Assembly (NCBI GenBank): GCA_963977065.1
Contig: CAXBNF010000025.1
Span: forward strand, 1-39,663
Direction of reading: 5' to 3'
Source: Planktosalinus sp963977065
GTDB lineage: Bacteria > Bacteroidota > Bacteroidia > Flavobacteriales > Flavobacteriaceae
DNA: 39,663 nt
The notes beneath the pieces are model-generated. The model saw only the letters and a list, made by a program, of their open reading frames with translations, did not search any database and was not told the origin of the DNA. The position numbers and the translations under genes were made by a program. Below, in pieces: positions 26,763-35,314 of this stretch (its first letter is position 1; each line of letters begins with the position of its first letter).

Positions 26763-26766
26763 AAAC

Positions 26767-26905
26767 TACGCACAACAACGTGTATATTTAATTGCTAGTC
26801 AAGTCTTTACTCGGAAAATTATATAGATTAACCTGTGGTTCGTTTTCTTTTACTAAATTAGTCCTAAACCAACGCAACTAAACATACACGAACACGTTGT
26901 AAGCA
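26767..26905 (+). repeat. attC-like site 2
   Basis: Left border TACGCACAAC (26767-26776) is the exact reverse complement of GTTGTGCGTA at the start of cassette 2. The right border GTTGTAAGCA (26896-26905) opens cassette 3. The body is almost the same as site 1, although the flanking cores differ. Confidence 0.87.
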
Positions 26906-26945
26906 ATTTATCACGTCAAAAAACTGAAATTTAAAATATTATAAT

Positions 26946-27706
26946 TTGAACTTATTAGTGAACATAACAACTGCCGATTGGATAAACATTATTATCGCTA
27001 GTATAACTCTTCTCACAGCGATTATTGCATTACTTACAATCAATGAAATGCGTAAACAAAGAGTTCACAGTTATTTTCCTGATATAAATATGGCGAACTT
27101 TTCTTTTTATGTCTATAAAGGAGATTATGATGACGAGATAAATTCAATTTATCTTTACTATTATAAAAAAAGGAAAAAGAAAAAGGAAAAAATTGATGGA
27201 TTTAATGAATTAAAATAGGAATTAATAATATCGGATTTGGAGTAGCGAAAAACGTAAGTTGGACGTGGAATTTTGATATCGAACAAGCAAAAAAAATAAT
27301 TTGTCAAGACAAAAGCGTCAAATGGGAAAAAAAAGAGGACTTTATAATAATTGACTCAAAGAAAGCGAATATAGAATGGGCGTTTGATATTTACGAAGAT
27401 AGTATTGGAGGAAATTTTAATTTTATTCTGCCATACTCTAACGAAAATAGAAAAACCGAAATTGTAATTCCTTATTACTTTATCAATTTATATTGGCTAT
27501 ATATGGTTAATCAAATTGGAAAAAAAGGCCCAAAATCTATGAAAGATTATTTCCCATATCTTGAATTGAATGTAAAATATACAGATATACATTCTAACGA
27601 ATTAGAAAAGACATTTTTAATTGAAATAAATTTTGATATGATTGCTGCGGTTCGAGAGAATACAAAAGAACTTGCTAAATTTAGATTTGAAATATCAGAA
27701 AAATAA
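26946..27706 (+). pseudogene. Frameshifted single-pass membrane protein of cassette 3
   Basis: The 5' frame (TTG or GTG start, 26946 or 26958) encodes a membrane helix (WINIIIASITLLTAIIALL) and a basic stretch, and stops at 27216 after NELK. The protein continues in the -1 frame from about 27212 as IGINNIGFGVAKNVSW and runs to 27706, with no plausible start of its own near the break. Restoring one base in the A run of TTAAAATAGG would join the halves into ~253 residues. The -1 frame has a stop at 27206, so the shift must be after it. The run is not a canonical slippery heptamer, so this is a real mutation or a sequencing error. Function unknown. Confidence 0.7.
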
Positions 27707-27711
27707 AAAAC

Positions 27712-27849
27712 TGCTTACAACACCGTGTATAATTCATTGCAAGTTATAGCCTACTTACGAAAGTCCTCGCGGACTTTCTATCTGTGATTTATTTGCTAAC
27801 TTTAGTGCTTAAACACGCAACGAAATCATACACAAAACCGTTAGCACCA
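27712..27849 (+). repeat. attC-like site 3
   Basis: Left border TGCTTACAAC (27712-27721) is the reverse complement of GTTGTAAGCA. The right border GTTAGCACCA (27840-27849) opens cassette 4. The apex has a nested hairpin GAAAGTCC-TCGC-GGACTTTC (27759-27778). Conserved A/C oppositions present; one single-base bulge. Confidence 0.87.
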
Positions 27850-27863
27850 ATTAGGACTCAACT

Positions 27864-28730
27864 ATGAACAACATTACAACTAAACAAAATAACGCTAACC
27901 TAATTGAGCTACTTAAAGCACAGAGAATTGCTTATAGCCAATGTAAAAGATTTCAGTTTTTTGATGTCATTAGTATTCTAATTGCTATAACATTTCCTTT
28001 AATTGCTTTGATAAAACCTGATTATCAAAATCCTATTAATGCTTTTGGAGTTTTGTGGACAGTTGCGTACTTATTGACCGAATTATACAGAAAGAGTAAA
28101 ACAACCCAAGGTGCAACAATTCAAGAACAATTCGACACAGAATTATACGGACTATCTTGGAATAAGATACTTTGCAAAAGCAAAGTTAATGTTGATACAA
28201 TTCAAGAATTATCTTCCAAATACAAAAAAAACGACTTACAAAATTGGTATTCTACTGAGATTGACAATTCTCTACCAAAAGAAATTGCAATTATACTTTG
28301 TCAAAGAATCAACTTTTCTTGGGAAATTAATCAGCGTAAGAAATTTGTTGGTTTCCTTGCGTTGATTACAGCAGTTTATTATCTGATTTACATTCTAATT
28401 GGGTTTACTCAAAACATTGGTTTTTTCGATTTGCTAATTCTTCTGTCACCATCTATTCCATTTCTTGTTTTTAGTATTCAAAATATCTTATCCTTAAAAA
28501 GTCATATAAAATCTAAGAACGAAACTTTGACCTTTATAGATTCAGAATTAGAAAGTTACAAAATTGAAAGAAGTGTACCTTCTTCAGAAAGCTTAAGACA
28601 AATTCAAGATACGATTTTTACAGAGCGTACAGTTCCTGAAAAAGTTCCTGATTGGTTTTATCGTCTCAATAAGACAACTAACGAAAAATTCATAGATAAC
28701 CTTATTATAAAAATTCAGAGCAACTTTTAA
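27864..28730 (+). CDS. S-4TM family putative pore-forming effector (CBASS-like)
   Basis: 288 residues, starting 24 bases after GTT of cassette 4. The N-terminal NLIELLKAQRIAYSQCKRFQ is typical of the S-4TM branch of the SLATT/SMODS-associated membrane effectors. It is followed by two helices (~36-75), a cytosolic insert with EQFDTELYGLSWNKI, ICQRINFSWEINQRKKF, and two more helices (~165-215). These proteins are proposed to permeabilise the membrane when a nucleotide second messenger is made. It is 2 bases upstream of the CD-NTase, in the same cassette, which strongly supports that role. Confidence 0.85.
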   Translation: MNNITTKQNNANLIELLKAQRIAYSQCKRFQFFDVISILIAITFPLIALIKPDYQNPINAFGVLWTVAYLLTELYRKSKTTQGATIQEQFDTELYGLSWNKILCKSKVNVDTIQELSSKYKKNDLQNWYSTEIDNSLPKEIAIILCQRINFSWEINQRKKFVGFLALITAVYYLIYILIGFTQNIGFFDLLILLSPSIPFLVFSIQNILSLKSHIKSKNETLTFIDSELESYKIERSVPSSESLRQIQDTIFTERTVPEKVPDWFYRLNKTTNEKFIDNLIIKIQSNF

Positions 28731-28732
28731 AA

Positions 28733-29503
28733 ATGTCAGTACTAACACATCTTCAAAATACCGTAGGCGCAATTAAAATTGCAGAATGGGAAAGAACCTC
28801 AATTGATACTTCTATAAATACATTATCAAGGAAACTTGGTAATCATTTTAATAATTTAAACTCAAAATTTGTTTTTGGCTCGTACGATAGGCGTACAATT
28901 TTAAGAAGAAGTAAAGACCCAAATTCGGATGTTGATTATATGGTTGTATTTAGTGATGGTGCGAATTATCGACCTCAAACTTTAATGACACGATTGAAAA
29001 CATTTGCCGAAGCAAATTATTCGCGAAATGAAATTAAACAATCGTCACCAACAATTGTGATTGAACTAAGTTCTATAAAATTTGAGTTAGCACCAGCTTA
29101 TGTGAGTTGGGGTACGTATTATATACCAGCACCGGCAAGTGCTTATACTGATTGGATTTCTACAAACCCAAGTGGAATGAAAACTGAATTGGATACAAAA
29201 CATAGAAACAATAATTACGTCATAAGAGATTTAATTCAATTACTTAAATACTGGAATGTTAAAAATGGAAAAGTCTATTCGTCTTATGAAATTGAAAGAT
29301 ATGTTTTAGACAAATGGTTTTTTTATTGCACCAACCTAAAAGAATATTTTTATAACGCAGTTGAAGGATTATCGACTTACGGTAAGTCAATATATAACAC
29401 CTCAAAAGTAAACAGACTGAAAGGAATTATTGCTAATGCCAAAAGATATGAACTAAATGGAATGCCTGTTTCAGCCGAAGTTGAAATTAAAAAAGAAATA
29501 TAA
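28733..29503 (+). CDS. CD-NTase (SMODS-type nucleotidyltransferase)
   Basis: 256 residues. The Pol-beta-type core motif GSYDRRT (Gly49, Ser50) is followed by the catalytic pair in SDVDYMV (Asp66, Asp68) and the third acidic residue Glu118 in IKFELAPAY. The C-terminal helical part contains LIQLLKYWNVKNG, as in OAS-like enzymes. CD-NTases make cyclic di- or trinucleotides or linear products on phage infection and activate a linked effector, here the S-4TM protein. No Cap2/Cap3 or HORMA/TRIP13 genes are in the cassette, so this would be a minimal type I CBASS. At 256 residues it is a little shorter than many CD-NTases. Confidence 0.87.
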   Translation: MSVLTHLQNTVGAIKIAEWERTSIDTSINTLSRKLGNHFNNLNSKFVFGSYDRRTILRRSKDPNSDVDYMVVFSDGANYRPQTLMTRLKTFAEANYSRNEIKQSSPTIVIELSSIKFELAPAYVSWGTYYIPAPASAYTDWISTNPSGMKTELDTKHRNNNYVIRDLIQLLKYWNVKNGKVYSSYEIERYVLDKWFFYCTNLKEYFYNAVEGLSTYGKSIYNTSKVNRLKGIIANAKRYELNGMPVSAEVEIKKEI

Positions 29504-29504
29504 C

Positions 29505-29641
29505 TGGTGCTAACAATGTATATAAAAAATAGGCGAGACGGTAATAAGTTCAAGTGTTTAGGCTCGTATCAAAGTTTGTGTTTAACCGAAAGTTTAGTGC
29601 TTCGAAATCGCCTACTTTTCATATACTAACCGTTACCACAC
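29505..29641 (+). repeat. attC-like site 4
   Basis: Left border TGGTGCTAAC (29505-29514) is the reverse complement of GTTAGCACCA. The right border GTTACCACAC (29632-29641) opens cassette 5. Arms GTATATAAAAAATAGGCGA and TCGCCTACTTTTCATATAC pair, with A/C at the two conserved positions. It has the most divergent body. Confidence 0.87.
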
Positions 29642-29656
29642 ATTTGAGAAAAACAT

Positions 29657-30844
29657 ATGACATTTGAATTGAACAATGAACAACGTAGATATTTAGGATT
29701 AGAATTAGTTGCGGATAATTGGGACAAAATTATACTCAAAGGAGATTCCTATCGACCAAGTTCAATTTTATACTTTGATAAAAACACTATCCGAAAACAA
29801 GTGATTTCGACTGAATTAAAATATTCAGAGATTCAATATAATGAGGAAACTGAAAACCGAGAATTTCTGCTTTCAAAAACTCAAAAAGGAAAACCAAAGA
29901 AACTGACTTCTTCAACATTAGAATCAAAAACACCAATAGGCACCTATTTTGACTTCGGGATTAGTGGAATAACAATAGGAAACCACACAACTCAAAACAC
30001 ATTTTACTCAACTCATTTTGAGAATATAAAGTTTAAAGACATTTCGGATTTAAAAAATTGGCTCAATGATTTCATAAAAAACTCAACTTCAGAAGACCTA
30101 AAATCAATCGAAGAATTCTCTACAAAAAAAAGAAAAAGGATAAAGCTAAAAGCAGGCGACTTCTTCGCCTTGAAAGTTGACAGACGAAATTATGGATTTG
30201 GACGACTGATTTGCGATTTGAGACCTTTAAGAAAGGATACAAAGTTTAAGTCAAATAAAAATTATGGAATAATGAACCTTATGACTCAACCTCTTGTCAT
30301 TAAGGTTTACCATTTCATAAGCCAAATTAAAGAAATCAATTTAGAAGAACTAAAAACAAAAAAATCTATTCCTGCTCAATATATTATGGACAATGTTTTG
30401 TTTTATGGAGACTATGAGGTAATCGGAAACCAACCTTTGTCGGAATCAGAATATGATTTTCCAATATCTTATTCCAAAAGTATTCATTACGGAGATTTTG
30501 ATACTGTTTATTTACAATATGGACTTATATATAAAGAAACTACAACAAAAAAATACAACAAGCATTTAGCGATTGAAAATCCAGACAAAAATGCAAAAAG
30601 CTGGGAAAAAATATTAAAGTCAAATCCTTATAGAATGGAATCGATTGGAGCAACTTTAAATTTTAACAAAGAGACATTAGAGAATTGTATCAAAACAAAA
30701 TCTAATCAACCATATTGGGAATCCGAATTTTATGAATTGGAAGCTGACTTGAGGAATCCAAAAAACAAAAGTGCTAAAACAGACATTTTTGAATTCTTCA
30801 ATCTAAATCCGAATGGAACATACTATGAAAACTTTAAAAAATAA
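29657..30844 (+). CDS. Imm26-like immunity-type protein
   Basis: 395 residues, only ORF of cassette 5. The centre (about residues 170-270) fits the Imm26 pattern: KLKAGDFFALKVDRRNYGFGRLI, then VIKVYHF, and an ending strand near YGDYEVIGNQPL. Imm26 proteins are predicted immunity proteins against secreted polymorphic toxins. The N-terminal ~160 residues (including FDFGISGITIGNHTTQNTFY) and the C-terminal ~100 residues are not recognised. Whether it neutralises a toxin, or has another role in a defence cassette, is unclear; no toxin is in the cassette. Confidence 0.65.
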   Translation: MTFELNNEQRRYLGLELVADNWDKIILKGDSYRPSSILYFDKNTIRKQVISTELKYSEIQYNEETENREFLLSKTQKGKPKKLTSSTLESKTPIGTYFDFGISGITIGNHTTQNTFYSTHFENIKFKDISDLKNWLNDFIKNSTSEDLKSIEEFSTKKRKRIKLKAGDFFALKVDRRNYGFGRLICDLRPLRKDTKFKSNKNYGIMNLMTQPLVIKVYHFISQIKEINLEELKTKKSIPAQYIMDNVLFYGDYEVIGNQPLSESEYDFPISYSKSIHYGDFDTVYLQYGLIYKETTTKKYNKHLAIENPDKNAKSWEKILKSNPYRMESIGATLNFNKETLENCIKTKSNQPYWESEFYELEADLRNPKNKSAKTDIFEFFNLNPNGTYYENFKK

Positions 30845-30848
30845 AAAC

Positions 30849-30984
30849 GTGTGGTAACACCGTGTATAGCTCATTGCGGCTGAATTCCTAATCGGAATTC
30901 ATTGCAATTTGCTATCTTTCGGTTACGGCGGAAAAATCTAGCCGATTTTACCGCAACGAAGCCATACACAAACCGTTAGGCGCA
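30849..30984 (+). repeat. attC-like site 5
   Basis: Left border GTGTGGTAAC (30849-30858) is the reverse complement of GTTACCACAC. The right border GTTAGGCGCA (30975-30984) opens cassette 6. Nested hairpin GAATTCC-TAATC-GGAATTC inside. The A/C oppositions are conserved. Confidence 0.87.
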
Positions 30985-30994
30985 AGCCGAAAAA

Positions 30995-31402
30995 ATGAAA
31001 CTGAACGACTACATCATATCACTGATTTTCTTTGGAGTCTTGTTGATAACTTCATTCGTTCCTTTCGTTCAAGTCATTTTAATGTATTGGAACGGTGGAA
31101 TATTAGCTGTTACGGAAGACATAACAGGAATTGACGCACTCGACTTAGCAATACCGCTGAATTTAATCTTAACTCTACTTTCTCTGTTTGCCTATTTTAA
31201 ATCAAAACGAATAGGGTTAAAAATACTTTTCGCCATTCTGACAATGTTTTTCATTAATGGCTTGACCGTTTTTAGTTTTGAGAAAGTATTCGGCAACTCA
31301 GACGCGAGTTTTTATGCTTGGCAATTTATTGTTGGAGCAACTTTGACAGGTATCGGACTATTTACGGCTGACTTATTTAGAGAAAAGATAAGATATGAAT
31401 AA
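30995..31402 (+). CDS. Four-helix membrane protein of cassette 6
   Basis: 135 residues, starting 20 bases after GTT. Four predicted membrane helices (~8-30, ~48-68, ~72-95, ~105-125). A short acidic loop (VTEDITGIDALDL) lies between helices 1 and 2. No catalytic motif or family recognised. It overlaps the next ORF by 8 bases (ATGAATAA), so translation is probably coupled and the two products may form one complex. Confidence 0.72.
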   Translation: MKLNDYIISLIFFGVLLITSFVPFVQVILMYWNGGILAVTEDITGIDALDLAIPLNLILTLLSLFAYFKSKRIGLKILFAILTMFFINGLTVFSFEKVFGNSDASFYAWQFIVGATLTGIGLFTADLFREKIRYE

Positions 31403-31712
31403 ATGGAAAATTGCATTTTGGATATCGACAGTACTATTGCTCACAACAGTAGTAGTTGCAGCTTATGTCTTGATTGACCAATCCGTGACGATTATGTATA
31501 TGCGAGACGGATATGAAGGAACAGAAAATGACTTGAAAGCACTAACTGAATTGATTAACGACACAGACTTGAGTAAAGAACAAATTGAGAATAGACTTAA
31601 TGACCATAGATTATACGAGTTTATGGACTTCAAATCTGACACAATTGGACTTGAACGAATTCAGTTGATTTTTGAAAACGGACAACTTGAACGAATTGAA
31701 AATCAATGGTAA
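31395..31712 (+). CDS. Single-pass membrane protein of cassette 6
   Basis: 105 residues. One N-terminal membrane helix (~6-28, IAFWISTVLLLTTVVVAAYVLI), then a soluble, acidic region of ~75 residues including ENDLKALTELINDTDLSKEQI. Coupled to the preceding membrane protein. No family recognised. Confidence 0.72.
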   Translation: MNKWKIAFWISTVLLLTTVVVAAYVLIDQSVTIMYMRDGYEGTENDLKALTELINDTDLSKEQIENRLNDHRLYEFMDFKSDTIGLERIQLIFENGQLERIENQW

Positions 31713-31726
31713 AAAATAAAAAGCCA

Positions 31727-31863
31727 GCGCCTAACATCGGCTATAGCAAATGCGGGTTGAGTGCTAAAAGATGAAGATATTACAACTAAATAAAATCTCG
31801 GTAGGCGGACAAGTAAGCGATTTCAAAATCCCGCACTTGCCATAGCCAGGGCCGTTGCCAACC
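31727..31863 (+). repeat. attC-like site 6
   Basis: Left border GCGCCTAAC (31727-31735) is the reverse complement of GTTAGGCGC. The right border GTTGCCAACC (31854-31863) opens cassette 7. The arms CGGCTATAGCAAATGCGGG and CCCGCACTTGCCATAGCC pair strongly, again with A/C at the two fixed positions. The most GC-rich stem of the set. Confidence 0.88.
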
Positions 31864-31895
31864 ATTTGAAAAAAAATCGAACTAATAAGAAAAAT

Positions 31896-32948
31896 ATGGA
31901 ATTATTTAACCAACTAAAAGGACTTGCAGACAAAGTAGAACAGCTGAAAGACCGAATTGAAACAGAAGAAAGTACAAAACACGCTTTCACTTTACCGTTC
32001 ATAAATATTTTAGGATATGATGCTTTTAATCCGACAGAAGTTGTGCCTGAATTTACTGCCGATTTAGGACTAAAAAAAGGAGAGAAAGTAGATTATGCGA
32101 TTTTTCAAAATGGAGCACCAATTTTAATTGTAGAATGTAAAAATTGGAAACAAGATTTGAACGTTCACAACTCTCAATTATTTAGATATTTTCACGTTAC
32201 AAAAACGAGATTTGCCCTTTTAACAAATGGAATTACTTATAGATTCTACACGGATTTAGAAGAAACGAATAAAATGGACGAAAAACCATTTTTAGAATTT
32301 GACATTACAAACTTAAAAGAAAGTACTGTTAAAGAAATCGAGAAATTTCACAAATCAAAATTTGATGTTTCTAAAATCGTTGATAATGCGAGTAATTTAA
32401 AATACACAAGAGAAATTAAAAATCTGATTGACCAAGAACTTCAGTCGCCATCTCAAGAATTTGTTCGCTTATTTGCTAATAAAGCATATAATGGAAGATT
32501 AACTTCAAATGTTATGGACGAATTTACCGAAATTGTAAATAAAGCTTTTACGCAGATAATAAGCGAAAAAGTAAACGACCGATTAAATTCAGCTCTTAAT
32601 AAAGAAGAGGAAAAACAAAAAATAGAAGAAGTTGAGGAAGAACCTAAAAGCAAAGTGGAAACTACAGAAGAGGAATTGGAAGGATTTGCAATTGTAGTTG
32701 CGATTTTGAGAAGAAAATTATCAAAAGAAAGAATTGTTTCGAGAGACACTCAATCTTATTTTGGAATTTTATTAGATGACAATAACAGAAAGCCACTTTG
32801 CCGACTTCATTTAAACGGAGGAAACAAATACATTAGCATTTTTGACGACAATAAGAAGGAAATTAAAGAACCAATAAATTCTATTGACGACATTTATAAC
32901 TTTGAAAAACAATTATTAAAAACGGTCGAAAATTATAATGCGGAATAA
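31896..32948 (+). CDS. HsdR-N-like PD-(D/E)XK nuclease-domain protein
   Basis: 350 residues from the ATG at 31896 (a TTG at 31866 in frame is possible). The N-terminal half matches the HsdR N-terminal endonuclease fold found in stand-alone restriction-like proteins. Asp66 lies in GEKVDYAIF, and Glu80 and Lys82 in ILIVECKNW form the D-(E)xK triad, preceded by HAFTLPFINILGYD. A central acidic coiled linker (~245-260, EEEKQKIEEVEEEPKSK) precedes a C-terminal domain (~260-350, LEGFAIVVAILRRKLS). No methylase or helicase is in the cassette. Possibly a nucleic-acid-degrading defence factor; its target is unknown. Confidence 0.78.
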   Translation: MELFNQLKGLADKVEQLKDRIETEESTKHAFTLPFINILGYDAFNPTEVVPEFTADLGLKKGEKVDYAIFQNGAPILIVECKNWKQDLNVHNSQLFRYFHVTKTRFALLTNGITYRFYTDLEETNKMDEKPFLEFDITNLKESTVKEIEKFHKSKFDVSKIVDNASNLKYTREIKNLIDQELQSPSQEFVRLFANKAYNGRLTSNVMDEFTEIVNKAFTQIISEKVNDRLNSALNKEEEKQKIEEVEEEPKSKVETTEEELEGFAIVVAILRRKLSKERIVSRDTQSYFGILLDDNNRKPLCRLHLNGGNKYISIFDDNKKEIKEPINSIDDIYNFEKQLLKTVENYNAE

Positions 32949-32953
32949 AAAAC

Positions 32954-33090
32954 GGTTGGCAACACCGTATATAATTAATGGCTGGTTCTCGCCTACTTAC
33001 GAAAATCCTCGCGGATTTTCTATTTGGTATTTATTTGCTAAATTAGGTGCTTAAACACGCCACTAATCATATACAAACACGTTGGCAACA
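32954..33090 (+). repeat. attC-like site 7
   Basis: Left border GGTTGGCAAC (32954-32963) is the reverse complement of GTTGCCAACC. The right border GTTGGCAAC (33081-33089) opens cassette 8. The nested hairpin GAAAATCC-TCGC-GGATTTTC (33001-33020) differs from site 3 by one compensatory base-pair change (G-C to A-T). Confidence 0.88.
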
Positions 33091-33110
33091 ATGCAAGACA
33101 AACATTATCT

Positions 33111-34583
33111 ATGAAAATATACTTCTCTGATTTCTTCGAATTAAACCCTTCAATTCTTGAGGAATTTGGAGCATTTAATATTTCACTTATAAATGACTTA
33201 CCTCTTTTTATTGACCCTTTTTTATTGTTTGGGAGTAAAAAAGCGGAATATCAAGAACTTCACGAAAACATCCTCAAATACTTAACTTTTCTCAAAACAA
33301 AAGCGGAAAACGGAATTAATGATTTTGCAGAAGTAAAATCTTGGTATTTATTTCCTGAAGTAAAGCAAAACTGGTTTGGATATAGTAAAGTTGGTAATGG
33401 AGGAAGTGGATTAGGTCAAAAATTTGGAAAAGCATTCTCTTCTTCAATCCATATTGTTTTTGACGATTTAGGAAAAGAGCAAGTAACACAATCATCGCAT
33501 CTTGAAAAAGCAGGACTTTTTGAAATTGGTGTTGGAAAAGACAACATAAGCGATTTTACAACAAATCTTATAAAAGAGTATTTATTAGAATATACGCAAG
33601 AGTTTACAAAAAAGTATATTAATGAAAAACACATTCAAAAAGTAAAAGTAAACAAAGTATACTTTGACTATGAATTAGAAAGGTGGATGCCTAAAGAATA
33701 TGAACTTCCTTTTTTGTTTGGAGACTTTGTTCTATTAACACCGAGAGATATTCTAACTAAAGATGACAATTGGATTAATAGCAATGATTTAAGAGGAGAT
33801 TTCACGAGAATTTGTGGAAGTATTCCAAATGACCAATTGAGACACGAAATATTCAATTACTTTAAAAAATCATTGCCAAAACCACCAAAAAACAAGAAAA
33901 ATACTCAAAAGGAAATTTCACTTGCAATTCACAACACAATTAAACAGTTTCCAGAGATTATAAAATATTACGTAAAGCAAAAAGAGGAAAATAAGGTTGG
34001 AGCAAAAAACATTTCTAAACAGAAAGTTGAAGAAGTCGAAAGTATTTTTATTGAACAACTAGGAAAATTTGTTGAACTTTTGATGAACAAATCAGCCTTT
34101 TACGAAATAAGTCCTGAAAGTTCATACGAGGAGTCTTTAAAAAGAATAAACTACCTAAAAACCGTAATTGAGGACAATGATGGATATAGACTTTTCTATG
34201 TTAATCATCAACCAATTAAGCGAGAAGAAGATTTGCAAATTATTTATCGACTGACTTGGTTTGCTTCTGACTTTGATGTTAATCGAGAACCGAATAATGG
34301 ACGTGGACCTGTAGACTACGCTATTTCAAAAGGGTCGAAAGACAAAACGCTAATAGAATTCAAGTTAGCATCGAATTCCAAATTAAAACAGAATTTAGCT
34401 AAACAAGTGGAAGTTTATGAAAAAGCAAATGCAACAAATAAATCAATAAAAGCAATACTCTATTTTGACGCTTCTGAATACCATAAAGTAAAGAAAACAT
34501 TAAAAGAATTAAATTTAGAAAATGCTGAAAATATCGTATTAATTGACGCTGGAAGAAAAATTTCAGCATCGAATGTAAAATAA
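33111..34583 (+). CDS. Unknown protein with C-terminal PD-(D/E)XK-like nuclease core
   Basis: 490 residues, only ORF of cassette 8. The N-terminal ~250 residues (KIYFSDFFELNPSILEEFGA, NDLPLFIDPFLLFGS, PFLFGDFVLLTPRDILT) are not recognised. The C-terminal ~120 residues carry a nuclease-like triad: Asp402 in GPVDYAIS, Glu416 and Lys418 in TLIEFKLA, followed by a helix QNLAKQVEVYEKA and strand AILYFDAS, the order of the PD-(D/E)XK fold. It could be a single-gene defence nuclease with an N-terminal sensor. This is inferred from motif and neighbourhood. Confidence 0.72.
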   Translation: MKIYFSDFFELNPSILEEFGAFNISLINDLPLFIDPFLLFGSKKAEYQELHENILKYLTFLKTKAENGINDFAEVKSWYLFPEVKQNWFGYSKVGNGGSGLGQKFGKAFSSSIHIVFDDLGKEQVTQSSHLEKAGLFEIGVGKDNISDFTTNLIKEYLLEYTQEFTKKYINEKHIQKVKVNKVYFDYELERWMPKEYELPFLFGDFVLLTPRDILTKDDNWINSNDLRGDFTRICGSIPNDQLRHEIFNYFKKSLPKPPKNKKNTQKEISLAIHNTIKQFPEIIKYYVKQKEENKVGAKNISKQKVEEVESIFIEQLGKFVELLMNKSAFYEISPESSYEESLKRINYLKTVIEDNDGYRLFYVNHQPIKREEDLQIIYRLTWFASDFDVNREPNNGRGPVDYAISKGSKDKTLIEFKLASNSKLKQNLAKQVEVYEKANATNKSIKAILYFDASEYHKVKKTLKELNLENAENIVLIDAGRKISASNVK

Positions 34584-34589
34584 AGCACA

Positions 34590-34727
34590 GTTGCCAACAA
34601 CGTGTATATTTAATTGCTAGTCAAGTCTTTACTTGGAAAATGATATAGTTTAACCTTTGGTTCGTTTTCTTTTACTAAATTAGTGATAAACCAACGCAAC
34701 TAAACATACACGAACACGTTAGGCGCA
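34590..34727 (+). repeat. attC-like site 8
   Basis: Left border GTTGCCAAC (34590-34598) is the reverse complement of GTTGGCAAC. The right border GTTAGGCGCA (34718-34727) opens cassette 9. The body is nearly identical to sites 1 and 2 although it lies ~8 kb away. Confidence 0.87.
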
Positions 34728-35178
34728 AGTTTGACCTACTAAGAAAGTTCATCAATACATCAAATTTTTAGACTTTTAATAATAATCGGAATTAAATAAT
34801 CGGAATTAAAAAAACGGTGCGGAATCAATGCTGAGGAATTGTCTTTGTGACTTGCCCAACTCGATTTTTTCAGCGAAATTTAAGATAAACATCATCTTTC
34901 GGCTGAATAACAGAATGGCAAAACATTACGGCTGACTCTTTCGCTGAATGGACTTGCCAAAAATTGTTGACTACCATCGAAGTTGGCACAAATGTCAATC
35001 GATCGGGCTGAGCAAGTTTGACGACAAACTGGCGTCCAAAGATTGACTGAATAAAATGCGGAATAAAAAAGCGCAACCGACTTTTTTTCGGGAAAATAAA
35101 ACGCAATTTATCAGACTAAACCATTGAAAAAACTATTGAAACTAACTGAGAAATTTGAACTATTAAAATAAAAAACCA
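34728..35178. other. Non-coding cassette 9
   Basis: No convincing plus-strand gene. The content is strongly similar to cassette 10: shared segments include TTTGACGACAAAC, ATTGACTGAATAAAATGCGG, CGGCTGAATAACAG and CGCTGAATGGACTTGCCAAA. A hairpin GTTTG-ACGA-CAAAC is present in both. The longer pair GTCAATC...GATTGAC encloses it here. A 78-codon minus-strand frame (34870-35106) is shared in part with cassette 10, but there it is broken by a frameshift. The element may encode a structured RNA or be a decayed gene. Confidence 0.6.
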
Positions 35179-35314
35179 GCGCCTAACACCGGCTATAATT
35201 TATTGCGGCTTAATTGCTTAATCAATGTTTAAGTATTTTTACTATATTTGGTTCTTATCCGAATCAACTCGGATTTTTAACCGCAACAAATCATAGCCAA
35301 ACACGTTGCCCACA
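35179..35314 (+). repeat. attC-like site 9
   Basis: Left border GCGCCTAAC (35179-35187) is the reverse complement of GTTAGGCGC. The right border GTTGCCCACA (35305-35314) opens cassette 10. Contains TATATTTG and a hairpin ATCCGA-ATCAAC-TCGGAT followed by T5. Confidence 0.87.

Noticed and set aside
27180..27220. Programmed -1 frameshifting in cassette 3
   Set aside because: A-rich runs exist, but the -1 frame is closed by a stop at 27206 and the remaining overlap lacks a canonical slippery heptamer.
34870..35106. 78-codon minus-strand ORF in cassette 9
   Set aside because: Opposite to all other cassette genes, and the homologous stretch in cassette 10 is split between frames. Kept as a non-coding cassette with this noted.
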